Translations under genes and position numbers: made by a program
The notes under the pieces: model-generated
The model's database searches: none
What the model was told of the DNA's origin: nothing
What the model saw: the letters and a program-made list of their open reading frames with translations, nothing else
Shown: in pieces, positions 56,009 to 64,000 of the stretch
Layout of the letters: the number at the start of each line of letters is the position of its first letter
Position numbering within the stretch: the stretch's first letter is position 1
Assembly: GCF_001976065.1 (NCBI RefSeq)
Contig: NZ_MNAH01000004.1
Coordinates: 622,519-686,518 of the forward strand
Reading direction: 5' to 3'
Length of the DNA: 64,000 nucleotides
Source: Pseudomonas putida
GTDB taxonomy: Bacteria > Pseudomonadota > Gammaproteobacteria > Pseudomonadales > Pseudomonadaceae

Positions 56009-56428
56009 ATGCGCAGGTTGATGCTGTTTCTCACTGCAAGTGCAGTCGCCGGCTGTTCGACGCCGATGCCGGCGGCCAATCCGCACATGGCGTGGGTCGA
56101 CTTCTCTACGCCATTCCCCAACGATAAATTGCTGATGGCCGAGCGATTGGATAACCAACGCTTGCGTGACGGGCGTTTTTTCCAAGTCACCCCTGGTCGC
56201 CACGAGCTGACCGTGCGCTTCGATTTTGAAGTGCCAGGTGGAGGCTCGGACATGTTAAACGGTTCCACGGAGCGGCTTTGCTACATGATCATCAAATACG
56301 ATCATTTCGAAGCCGGTCAGCGTTATTTGCTACAAGCCCGCTCCATGGCGTTCACCCCTGAAGCACGCCTATATAACGCAAAACGCGAGATCGTCGCCGA
56401 AGAGAGTCAGATCAACTGTGTACCTTAA
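56009..56428 (+). CDS. PA0062-like small lipoprotein, second of a tandem pair
   Basis: A 139-residue lipoprotein, paralogue of the preceding one: lipobox VAGC (Cys16), then MAWVDFSTPFPNDKLLMAERLD, PGRHELTVRFDFEVPGGG and AGQRYLLQARSMAFTPEARLYNA align with the first copy. Each has one further cysteine pair (LCYMIIKYD, INCVP) likely to form a disulfide. The frame extends upstream to 55931 but ATG 56009 gives the lipoprotein signal. Convergent with DUF1161, 6 bases apart. Function unknown. Confidence 0.8.
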   Translation: MRRLMLFLTASAVAGCSTPMPAANPHMAWVDFSTPFPNDKLLMAERLDNQRLRDGRFFQVTPGRHELTVRFDFEVPGGGSDMLNGSTERLCYMIIKYDHFEAGQRYLLQARSMAFTPEARLYNAKREIVAEESQINCVP

Positions 56429-56434
56429 GACCGG

Positions 56435-56668
56435 TCAGCGGTCATTTTTCTGATAGATGATTTTCTTTGTGCCGCCATCGCACGAGCCGACGACCATGTT
56501 CTGATCGTGCACTTCATCATTCGTAACGATTTCCAGAGTGTAGGACGTTACCCCTCGGGCCTGGATCTTTGCTTCGATTTCGGCCTTGAGTTCTTCACAG
56601 GGCTTTGGTGCCGCCAGGACCGAAGTGGCGAGGCCGCAACAGATAACCGCCAAGGCAAAACGTTTCAT
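56435..56668 (-). CDS. DUF1161 periplasmic protein, copy 1
   Basis: A 77-residue exported protein: signal peptide MKRFALAVICCGLATSVLA, then CEELKAEIEAKIQARGVTSYTLEIV and a C-terminal CDGGTKKIIY. The two cysteines are conserved in DUF1161 and likely form a disulfide. ATG 56668 starts the pattern. Function unknown. A second copy lies at 58548. Downstream of osmC on the same strand but behind a terminator. Confidence 0.85.
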   Translation of the reverse strand: MKRFALAVICCGLATSVLAAPKPCEELKAEIEAKIQARGVTSYTLEIVTNDEVHDQNMVVGSCDGGTKKIIYQKNDR

Positions 56669-56763
56669 GGTTGAAGCTCCTTGAGGCAGCGCGCACAGGT
56701 CATGCGTTTTTGCTGCTGTCATTTATTCGACAGCAGTTTTACCGGGCAAATCGGCCATAACGC

Positions 56764-56796
56764 AAAAAAAGATCGCCAACTTCGGACGATCTTTTA
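56764..56796 (-). terminator. Terminator after osmC
   Basis: Minus-strand AAAGATCG...CGATCTTT stem followed by seven T residues (56770-56764). It ends osmC and insulates the DUF1161 gene. Confidence 0.88.
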
Positions 56797-56812
56797 TTGC
56801 TCTACTCCGGAT

Positions 56813-57244
56813 TCAATTGACCAAAGTCGCATCCAGGCTGATTTTCGCATTCAGCACTTTGGAGACCGGGCAGCCCTCTTTGGCCTTGTTGCTCAGCTCA
56901 TCAAACTGTGCCTGGCTGGCGCCGGGGATTTTTGCCTTGAGAATCAACTTCACCGCCGTGATCGCAAAACCACCCTCTACCTGATCCAGGGTCACTTCGG
57001 CGTTGGTATCGATGCTGTCGGCCTTTAGGCCCGCCTCGCCGAGAATCATGGAAAACGCCATCGAGAAACAGCCCGCGTGGGCTGCGCCGATCAGCTCTTC
57101 CGGGTTGGTGCCCTTGCCGCCTTCAAAGCGGGCCTTGAAGCCGTACGGCGCCTCCCTGAGTACACCGGTTTCGGTGGAAATCGAGCCGATGCCGGTTTTC
57201 AGATCACCTTCCCAGTGGGCCGATGCTTTCTTTGTGATAGCCAT
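56813..57244 (-). CDS. osmC: OsmC family peroxiredoxin
   Basis: A 143-residue OsmC/Ohr-superfamily protein. The two redox cysteines are in AHAGCFSM and GCPVSKVL. It reduces organic hydroperoxides. Sequence (HWEGDLKTGIGSISTETGVL) fits OsmC rather than Ohr. GAGGAGACAGGC precedes the ATG, and a strong AlgU-like promoter (GAACTT-N17-TCAGA) lies 61-88 bases upstream. Its location matches P. aeruginosa osmC. Confidence 0.93.
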   Translation of the reverse strand: MAITKKASAHWEGDLKTGIGSISTETGVLREAPYGFKARFEGGKGTNPEELIGAAHAGCFSMAFSMILGEAGLKADSIDTNAEVTLDQVEGGFAITAVKLILKAKIPGASQAQFDELSNKAKEGCPVSKVLNAKISLDATLVN

Positions 57245-57304
57245 GCCTGTCTCCTCAAGATCCGGCGCGAAGCGTCACGCCGTTGTGGTTTCGCTCGCTA
57301 GGGT

Positions 57305-57332
57305 TCTGAGGATAGACCGGGCAGCAAAGTTC
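57305..57332 (-). promoter_or_regulatory. AlgU (sigma-22) promoter of osmC
   Basis: Minus strand GAACTT (57332-57327), 17 bases, TCAGA (57309-57305). The -35 is a perfect match and the -10 differs at one base. The leader would be about 55 bases. Confidence 0.75.
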
Positions 57333-57484
57333 AGCGCATCTGATCGCTGCGCCATTTTGTCAGTAAATTTCACCGTGCTATTGAAACTCGGGTATATGCC
57401 CTCATTGCATGAAACACGCTTATGGATTCGGCAGGTTTTCGTTTGCAACAAGAAACCTGCGCCCTCAATTGGAGAAGCAGGTTT

Positions 57485-58486
57485 ATGAAACGACTGTCCG
57501 ATATCAAGTTTTCGACCCTCGACCTGGTGCCCGTGCGGGAAAACGGCAGCGCGGCCCAGTCGTTGCGCAACTCGCTGGACCTGGCGCAACACGTCGAGAA
57601 ATTCGGCTATAACCGCTTTTGGGTGGCCGAACACCACAACATGGATGGCATCGCCAGTTCCGCGACCTCCGTGCTGCTCGGCTATCTGGCCGGCGGTACA
57701 TCGACCATTCGAGTCGGTTCCGGCGGGATCATGCTGCCCAACCATGCGCCGCTGGTGATCGCCGAACAATTTGGCACGCTTGAAAGCCTGTATCCGGGGC
57801 GCATCGACCTGGGGCTTGGCCGAGCGCCCGGTTCCGACCAGATGACGGCCCGTGCACTGCGCCGCGAGCGCTCCGGCAGCGCCGATGATTTCCCCGAAGA
57901 TGTGGCCGAACTGATGCGTTATCTCGGCCCGCGCACGCCGGACCAGCGAATCATCGCGATGCCGGGCACCGGTACCAATGTCCCGATCTGGCTGCTGGGC
58001 TCAAGCCTGTTCAGCGCGCAGTTGGCAGGCGAACGCGGTTTGCCCTACGCCTTCGCGTCGCACTTCGCTCCGCGCTTCATGCATGAGGCGATTCGTGTCT
58101 ACCGCAATCATTTCAAGCCGTCGGCCGTGCTGGACAAGCCTTACGTGATGCTCGGCGTGCCGCTGGTAGCCGCCGACACGGACGAACAGGCGGACTATCT
58201 GGCGACCTCGGTCTTCCAGCGCATTCTCGCCCTGATGCGTGGCCAGAGCCTGGTACAACGTCCGCCAGTGAAAACCATGGAGGGGTTGTGGCTGCCTCAT
58301 GAGAAAGAAGCCGTCAGTGATTTCCTCGGGCTGGCGATGATCGGCAGCCCGCAAAAAATCCGCGCCCGGCTGGAAGTGCTGATCGAGCAAACCCAGGCCG
58401 ACGAGCTGATTTTCACCTGCGACCTGTACGAACACGCGGATCGTCTGCATTCCTATGAGCTGCTGGCGCAGGTCATGAAGGGCTGA
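57485..58486 (+). CDS. LLM class flavin-dependent oxidoreductase
   Basis: A 334-residue bacterial-luciferase-like monooxygenase. Family blocks: [65 protein letters not shown]. This is the MsnO8/YhbW-like single-component subfamily, which likely uses FMNH2 and O2; the substrate is unknown. ATG 57485 begins the usual [14 protein letters not shown] start. It is divergent from osmC. A strong terminator follows. Confidence 0.9.
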   Translation: MKRLSDIKFSTLDLVPVRENGSAAQSLRNSLDLAQHVEKFGYNRFWVAEHHNMDGIASSATSVLLGYLAGGTSTIRVGSGGIMLPNHAPLVIAEQFGTLESLYPGRIDLGLGRAPGSDQMTARALRRERSGSADDFPEDVAELMRYLGPRTPDQRIIAMPGTGTNVPIWLLGSSLFSAQLAGERGLPYAFASHFAPRFMHEAIRVYRNHFKPSAVLDKPYVMLGVPLVAADTDEQADYLATSVFQRILALMRGQSLVQRPPVKTMEGLWLPHEKEAVSDFLGLAMIGSPQKIRARLEVLIEQTQADELIFTCDLYEHADRLHSYELLAQVMKG

Positions 58487-58499
58487 TCAGGCTAACCGC

Positions 58500-58529
58500 A
58501 AAAAGCCGATGCGATGGCATCGGCTTTTT
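58500..58529. terminator. Bidirectional terminator between the LLM and DUF1161 genes
   Basis: AAAAAGCCGATGC, a four-base loop, GCATCGGCTTTTTG: perfect stem with A and T tracts, between convergent genes. Confidence 0.9.
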
Positions 58530-58547
58530 GTTTGCAATCGGTTGGGG

Positions 58548-58772
58548 CTAACGTTTGTAGACTATTTCCTTGCTGCCCTTCTCGCAGGTACCGACGATTT
58601 TTCCGCCAGACGCATTGCCTTTATCGACAATCTCCAGCGAATAACCGGAAACGCCCTTGGCATCGAGCTTTGCTGCGATCTCGGCTTTCAATTCCTCGCA
58701 ATTTTTGCCGTTATCAGCAAAGGCAGTACCCGCCAGGCTCAACAAGCCTACCGCCAAAATAAACTTCTTCAT
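58548..58772 (-). CDS. DUF1161 periplasmic protein, copy 2
   Basis: A 74-residue exported protein: signal peptide MKKFILAVGLLSLAGTAFA, then CEELKAEIAAKLDAKGVSGYSLEIV and CEKGSKEIVYKR. Closely similar to the copy at 56435 (shared C-E-E-L-K-A-E-I, G-V-[TS]-[SG]-Y-[TS]-L-E-I-V). ATG 58772 chosen over ATG 58781 to start at the signal peptide. Function unknown. Confidence 0.85.
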   Translation of the reverse strand: MKKFILAVGLLSLAGTAFADNGKNCEELKAEIAAKLDAKGVSGYSLEIVDKGNASGGKIVGTCEKGSKEIVYKR

Positions 58773-58893
58773 CGGTCGCATTCTCTGGTCGGATCAAAAA
58801 AAGGCATCCAGCCATTGGCCGGAAACGCATCTAGCGCATTGCCATTCCCTATGGCACTCGGCCAGCGCGCAAGTTCAGAAGACTAGACCAACC

Positions 58894-59109
58894 TCAGCTA
58901 CTGGCAATCCGGAAGCCGACCTTGAGCGTCACCTGGAAGTGCGCAGCCTTGCCGTCCTTGATATGGCCGCGGGTTTCGGTCACTTCAAACCATTCCATGT
59001 ACTTGAGACTCTTGTTGGCTTCGGCCAGGGCGTTGTTGATCGCGTCTTCGATACTGCTGGTGGATGAGCCGACGAGTTCGACTTTCTTATAGGTGTGATG
59101 GTCAGTCAT
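58894..59109 (-). CDS. Dodecin family flavin-binding protein
   Basis: A 71-residue protein with the dodecin pattern HHTYKKVELVGSSTSSIEDAINNALAEA and the flavin-stacking Trp in YMEWFEVTETRGHI. Dodecins form hollow dodecamers that store riboflavin, FMN or related cofactors. GGAGAACGCC precedes the ATG. It is divergent from the DUF883 gene. The position among stress-type proteins agrees with its usual induction under stress. Confidence 0.92.
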   Translation of the reverse strand: MTDHHTYKKVELVGSSTSSIEDAINNALAEANKSLKYMEWFEVTETRGHIKDGKAAHFQVTLKVGFRIASS

Positions 59110-59266
59110 GGCGTTCTCCTTAGGGTGTGAATTACAGCCTAGCAGTGATTTTCTGTCTTACTTCCTTCGGTCGGTGCGACATGGACCTTCACATTTACTG
59201 CACTTTCTCGAGTCCCTGAAGTCCCAACCAACACACGCCACTCATCAACAATGCAGGAGAGCCACC

Positions 59267-59593
59267 ATGGCCAACAGCTCGTTACGTAAAGCCTCATTGC
59301 AAAGCATGGAAGCGGAGATCGAGAGTCTGCTCAAATCCTTGGAAAGCCTGAAGGACGACGCCTCGGACGAGTCGCGTAAAACCCTCAAGGTGCTTAAAGG
59401 CAATGCCGAGAACGCCTTGAGGCATTCGCGTCATCTGCTCACCGATGCCTATGAAGAGGTCAAGGTGAAAACCCGTGAAACCGGTATTGCCACTCGGGAC
59501 TACGCGCAGGAGCACCCCTGGACGACAGCCGGGGTTGCCGTCGGTGCTCTGGGTCTGCTGGCGGCCTACCTGCTGTTTAAACGCGGGGAATGA
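59267..59593 (+). CDS. DUF883/ElaB-YqjD family ribosome-associated membrane protein
   Basis: A 108-residue protein: helical charged N-terminal two thirds and one C-terminal membrane helix ([20 protein letters not shown]). The block [17 protein letters not shown] is the signature of the ElaB/YgaM/YqjD family, tail-anchored proteins that bind stationary-phase ribosomes. AGGAGAGCCACC precedes ATG 59267. Its last 28 bases overlap the 3' end of trpI on the other strand. Confidence 0.9.
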   Translation: MANSSLRKASLQSMEAEIESLLKSLESLKDDASDESRKTLKVLKGNAENALRHSRHLLTDAYEEVKVKTRETGIATRDYAQEHPWTTAGVAVGALGLLAAYLLFKRGE

Positions 59594-60483
59594 TCGGTCT
59601 GGCGCAGCTCATTCTTGAGCCATTGCGCCAGTTGCCTGGCGCGCCCATCCGCGGCGCGCTTGGGTAACCACAGGGCCAGGTGAGCGGGGGTTTCGCAAAA
59701 TCCCCAAGGGGCGACCAGCCGACCCGCCTTCAAGTCCTCCGCCACCAACGGCTCGGGGGCAATCGCCACGCCCAGCCCGGCCACGGCGGCTTCCAGCAAG
59801 TAATACAAATGCTCGAAACCCTGACCGTATTTCAACGCCTTGGCGTCGAGGCCGCTTTGCTGCGCCCAACTGGGCCAGGCTTGCGGACGCGAAGTGGTGT
59901 GTAGCAACGACTCATTGAGCAGTGCGGTGGCCGGAGCCGTTTGCAGACGCTCATAACCGACGAACCGTGGGCTCATGACCGGGCCGATCCGTTCGCTGGC
60001 CAATTCGAATACTTGCATATCCGCGGGCCAAGGCGGTTCGGCAAACACCAACAGGGCGTCCAGGCCCGGGCGACGGGGATCCAGGTCGCCTTCGCCAGCG
60101 GACAGGTGCAGGCGCAGGTCGGGCAGGTCAGCGTTGAGCCGTCCAAGGCGCGGAATGAACCAGCGCGCCAGCAGGCTTCCCGAGCAGCCAAGGACGAATG
60201 GCGCATCGGCGGTGCTTTGCGTGAGCTCAGCGCACACGGTGCGCAAGCGCTCGAACGCTTCGGCGCTGGCATCACGCAAGCGCATGCCGGCATCTGTGAG
60301 TTTCAGGCCGCGCCCGTCCTTGATGAACAGACTCACACCGAGGTGTTCTTCGAGCACTTTCAGCTGCCGGCTGACCGCACCATGGGTGACGTGCAGCTGT
60401 TCGGCAGCCTGACTGACGCTGTTTAGCCGGGCCGTGGCTTCGAAGGCGCGCAAGGCGTTCAGCGGTGGGAGGTCATGGCTCAT
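59566..60483 (-). CDS. trpI: LysR-type activator of trpBA, TrpI
   Basis: A 305-residue LysR regulator: N-terminal helix-turn-helix (about 8-66, [39 protein letters not shown]) and effector domain (about 95-290). In Pseudomonas TrpI binds indoleglycerol phosphate and activates trpBA, repressing its own gene. It is divergent from trpBA with a dyad site between, 7 bases from its own ATG. Its end overlaps the DUF883 gene antisense. Confidence 0.93.
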   Translation of the reverse strand: MSHDLPPLNALRAFEATARLNSVSQAAEQLHVTHGAVSRQLKVLEEHLGVSLFIKDGRGLKLTDAGMRLRDASAEAFERLRTVCAELTQSTADAPFVLGCSGSLLARWFIPRLGRLNADLPDLRLHLSAGEGDLDPRRPGLDALLVFAEPPWPADMQVFELASERIGPVMSPRFVGYERLQTAPATALLNESLLHTTSRPQAWPSWAQQSGLDAKALKYGQGFEHLYYLLEAAVAGLGVAIAPEPLVAEDLKAGRLVAPWGFCETPAHLALWLPKRAADGRARQLAQWLKNELRQTDHSPRLNSR

Positions 60484-60489
60484 GTGATC

Positions 60490-60506
60490 TGTGAGTTTTC
60501 CTGACA
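60490..60506. promoter_or_regulatory. TrpI binding site
   Basis: TGTGAG-N5-CTGACA, an imperfect dyad in the trpI-trpB gap, similar to the TrpI site I sequence known for P. aeruginosa. It overlaps the trpI start region, consistent with autorepression. Confidence 0.75.
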
Positions 60507-60557
60507 GGTTGTAGCGATCTTATCGGTTTTCAGCTCAGGGCGTCAGGGGTAGAGTGA

Positions 60558-61816
<1,259 letters not shown>

Positions 61817-61817
<1 letters not shown>

Positions 61818-62629
61818 TGAGCCGCCTGCAAACGCGTTTTGCCGAACTCAAGGAACAGAATCGCGCCGCCCTGGTGACCTTCGTCACCGCTGGCGACCCG
61901 GGCTATGACACCTCGCTGGCGATCCTCAAGGGCCTGCCAGCCGCAGGCGCCGACGTGATCGAGCTGGGCATGCCCTTCACCGATCCGATGGCTGACGGCC
62001 CGGCGATCCAGCTGGCCAACATCCGTGCCCTGGGCGCCAAGCAGAACCTGGCGAAAACCCTGGAAATGGTGCGTGAGTTCCGCAAGGACAACAACGAAAC
62101 GCCGCTGGTGCTGATGGGGTACTTCAACCCGATCCATAAATACGGCGTGCCGCGGTTCATTGCCGAAGCGAAAGAGGCCGGCGTCGACGGCCTGATCGTT
62201 GTCGACATGCCGCCCGAGCATAACGGCGAACTGTGCGACCCGGCCCAGGCCGCGGGCATCGATTTCATCCGCCTGACCACACCGACCACTGATGATGTGC
62301 GTCTGCCGACCGTGCTCAATGGCAGCTCCGGGTTTGTCTACTACGTATCGGTGGCCGGTGTGACCGGTGCCGGTGCGGCAACCCTGGAGCACGTCGAAGA
62401 AGCGGTTGCGCGTCTGCGTCGCCATACCGACCTGCCGATCAGCATCGGCTTCGGCATTCGTACGCCTGAGCAAGCGGCGAACATCGCGCGTCTGGCTGAT
62501 GGCGTGGTAGTGGGTTCGGCATTGATCGATCAGATCGCCAATGCCACGACACCGGACCAAGCGGTCGATGGCGTGCTGAGCTTGTGCTCGGCGTTGGCCG
62601 ATGGTGTGCGTAAGGCCCGTGTCAGCTGA
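61817..62629 (+). CDS. trpA: Tryptophan synthase alpha chain
   Basis: A 270-residue TIM barrel. The catalytic Glu and Asp are in [17 protein letters not shown], and the phosphate site is in [12 protein letters not shown]. It cleaves indoleglycerol phosphate to indole, passed to TrpB. ATG 61817 overlaps the trpB stop (TGATG). It is followed by a terminator. Confidence 0.97.
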
Positions 62630-62691
62630 AGATAAAGTTCCTGATACAGAGGAATTAGAGCCTCGCGACACAGACTAACCAGCAAGACCGA

Positions 62692-62724
62692 GGGCTTCAG
62701 GACTACGTTCTGAAGCCCTTTTTT
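62692..62724 (+). terminator. Rho-independent terminator after trpBA
   Basis: GGGCTTCAG...CTGAAGCCC stem followed by TTTTTT, 62 bases after the trpA stop. It overlaps the end of the convergent DUF4105 gene. Confidence 0.9.
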
Positions 62725-64000
62725 ACGGCAACTGCAAACCACCCGACGCTTTGTGCAACTTGCGCAGGTGTTCGCCAATCTGCTTCACATTGGCTTCGTT
62801 GGCCGCCATTTCTGCTGCACGGTCTGGATCGAGCAGCGCCCTGACTTCCTTGTCCAGGTCCCCGGTCAACACCTGAAGCTGTTTCTGCCGCAGGCTGGTT
62901 TCCGATTCCAGGCGTTGCCATTCAGCAGGTTGCGGCAGGCCATAGCCGCCGCTGCCGAGCAATTCCGCCGGACGACTGAGGAAACCGCTGTTGTCGAGAA
63001 TCTGCCTCAAGGTCGCGTTGGCTTTGTCCATTCCGCCGTTTTTCAGCTCGCGGGCCCCCAGGTAACGTTGTTTCACCTCGTCTTGGGCCAGAAGCAACTG
63101 CTGGCGATAACTGGCCTGTTCGAGCAAGAGCAAGGCTGCGCTGGTGCGCAAATCTGCCTGATCGAACCATTGCCGGCGCTCTGCTGCACTCAGGGACAGC
63201 CAGTCTTCAACCTTTTCCTGTTTGATCGGCAGGCGCTTTCGCAATACTTCGAACATCGCTTGGTAGCGATCGCGGAAAGAGTCAAAGCGGTAACCCAGGC
63301 GAAGTGCTTCACGCGGGTCGTCCAGCACGCTGGTATCCGCCAGCCCGCGGCCCTTCAACACTTCCAGCAGCCCATTGGGCATGATGTTGTCCAGAGCCAC
63401 CAGTTTTGCGTTGTTGGTGCCGCCACGCAGTAACTTCAGCTCTTCTACAGCGCAGTTGTTCGACAGGAAGAAGTAGTTGCCGTCATAACTCCAGTGCATC
63501 TCGGCGGCACGTTCCACCACGTTTTCAATCTCGTCTCGAGACAGGTTCAGCGGCACGGAGGCAAGGCTGCGCAGCTCGGTCTTGGTGTATTCGTCGATCA
63601 CCTGGGCCAGGGGCAGCACGAACAGGCGTGACGGGTATTTACCCACCAGGCCATCCCAGCTCGATAGCTGTACGTCGCCCACGAACGCGCGGTAGGACAG
63701 TACCAGGTGCTGGTCCAGGTCGAGGCGGCAATCTGGCCCGCGGGGCCGGCCCGGTGCGCAAATCACCAGACGCAACATGCTGTGGCCCCAACGGCTCACC
63801 CAGTTCTGGTTGGCCTCTGCCAAGAGATAGTCGACGGCGTAGACCCGCTCCGGATCAACCTGGCCCAGGGGCGTCTTGGCGAAGTCATTGCCCGCGTTGA
63901 GGAATGCGAAAGTCTTGGCGCACTCGCTTTTGGCGGCGGGTGCCCAGCCGAAGTGCTCCTTGTAGTAGCGGTACAGCGCAGGGCGACGACAGGCGTAGCT
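62723..64000 (-). CDS. DUF4105/Lnb N-terminal domain protein (cut by window end)
   Basis: At least 425 residues; the frame is open to base 64000, so the N terminus and any signal peptide lie outside. The first visible part (DPERVYAVDYLLAEANQNWVSRWGHSMLRLVI) and RLFVLPLAQVIDEY, LSRDEIENVV, YFFLSNNCAVEELKLL are typical of DUF4105 (Lnb N-terminal periplasmic domain), which resembles papain-like NlpC/P60 folds: the His in WGHSMLR and Cys in NNCAVE could be a catalytic pair. The last ~200 residues are helical. Activity is unproven. Confidence 0.82.
   Translation of the reverse strand, partial: SYACRRPALYRYYKEHFGWAPAAKSECAKTFAFLNAGNDFAKTPLGQVDPERVYAVDYLLAEANQNWVSRWGHSMLRLVICAPGRPRGPDCRLDLDQHLVLSYRAFVGDVQLSSWDGLVGKYPSRLFVLPLAQVIDEYTKTELRSLASVPLNLSRDEIENVVERAAEMHWSYDGNYFFLSNNCAVEELKLLRGGTNNAKLVALDNIMPNGLLEVLKGRGLADTSVLDDPREALRLGYRFDSFRDRYQAMFEVLRKRLPIKQEKVEDWLSLSAAERRQWFDQADLRTSAALLLLEQASYRQQLLLAQDEVKQRYLGARELKNGGMDKANATLRQILDNSGFLSRPAELLGSGGYGLPQPAEWQRLESETSLRQKQLQVLTGDLDKEVRALLDPDRAAEMAANEANVKQIGEHLRKLHKASGGLQLP

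Overview
The window is chromosomal DNA of a fluorescent Pseudomonas, most likely of the P. fluorescens group. The evidence is the high GC content, the algB-kinB, dsbA-cc4-engB-polA, znuA/zur-znuCB, metNIQ, coxBA-ctaG-coxC and trpI/trpBA gene sets in Pseudomonas-like order, and paired REP elements of the type common in fluorescent pseudomonads. It is almost wholly core genome. I see no rRNA, tRNA, CRISPR array, prophage, transposase or integrase. The outermost genes are cut by the window: a Na/Pi-cotransporter-like protein on the left and a DUF4105 protein on the right.

Layout. 1-7.1 kb: transporter 3' end, a membrane-anchored M16 peptidase, a DUF5924/DUF2914 membrane protein and a four-gene MCE lipid-transport operon (STAS-permease, ATPase, MlaD-like, PqiC-like lipoprotein). 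7.2-11.6 kb: SpmAB-like protein, GltP symporter, Ivy lysozyme inhibitor and two small membrane proteins. 12-15.2 kb: AlgB/KinB. 15.2-22.4 kb: a CSS-EAL phosphodiesterase, AmpDh2-like amidase, a GGDEF cyclase, an EEP-family protein, DsbA and two c-type cytochromes. 22.6-27.8 kb: EngB, the ErsA-type small RNA, PolA, DUF2782, ThrB. 27.9-31.7 kb: zinc uptake and its regulator Zur. 31.7-36.6 kb: KatE and the methionine importer MetNIQ. 36.8-46.3 kb: the aa3/caa3 cytochrome oxidase and its assembly factors. 46.4-48.8 kb: a SulP transporter with a beta-carbonic anhydrase. 49-56.4 kb: an SOS-box-preceded radical SAM protein, a small EF-hand-like protein, YheV-like protein, PrlC, gamma-carbonic anhydrase, HAD phosphatase, aminopeptidase, two tandem lipoproteins. 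56.4-60.5 kb: stress-type small proteins (two DUF1161, OsmC, dodecin, DUF883) and a luciferase-like oxidoreductase. 60.5-64 kb: trpI/trpBA and DUF4105.

Connections. Envelope stress is the recurring theme. Besides AlgB/KinB, sequences resembling AlgU (sigma-22) promoters, each with a 17-nt spacer, lie upstream of algB, dsbA, osmC and the ErsA locus. A CSS-type EAL protein, a protein class whose periplasmic cysteines are read by the DsbA/DsbB system, lies near dsbA. The oxidase block holds structural genes, heme A synthesis (CyoE, CtaA) and copper/heme insertion factors (CtaG, SURF1, Sco), with a possible stationary-phase promoter before coxB. A LexA box precedes the radical SAM gene and a Zur-box-like site lies between znuA and zur. 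Eight REP pairs punctuate the intergenic spaces. From memory of PAO1 gene order, the metQ/sco junction joins two blocks that lie on opposite sides of the replication origin in P. aeruginosa.

No clearly novel multi-gene system is evident. The least explained items are the EF-hand/dockerin-like small gene at 50290, the hairpin over the start of the second tandem lipoprotein gene, and the structured intergenic regions at 9971-10641 and upstream of algB.
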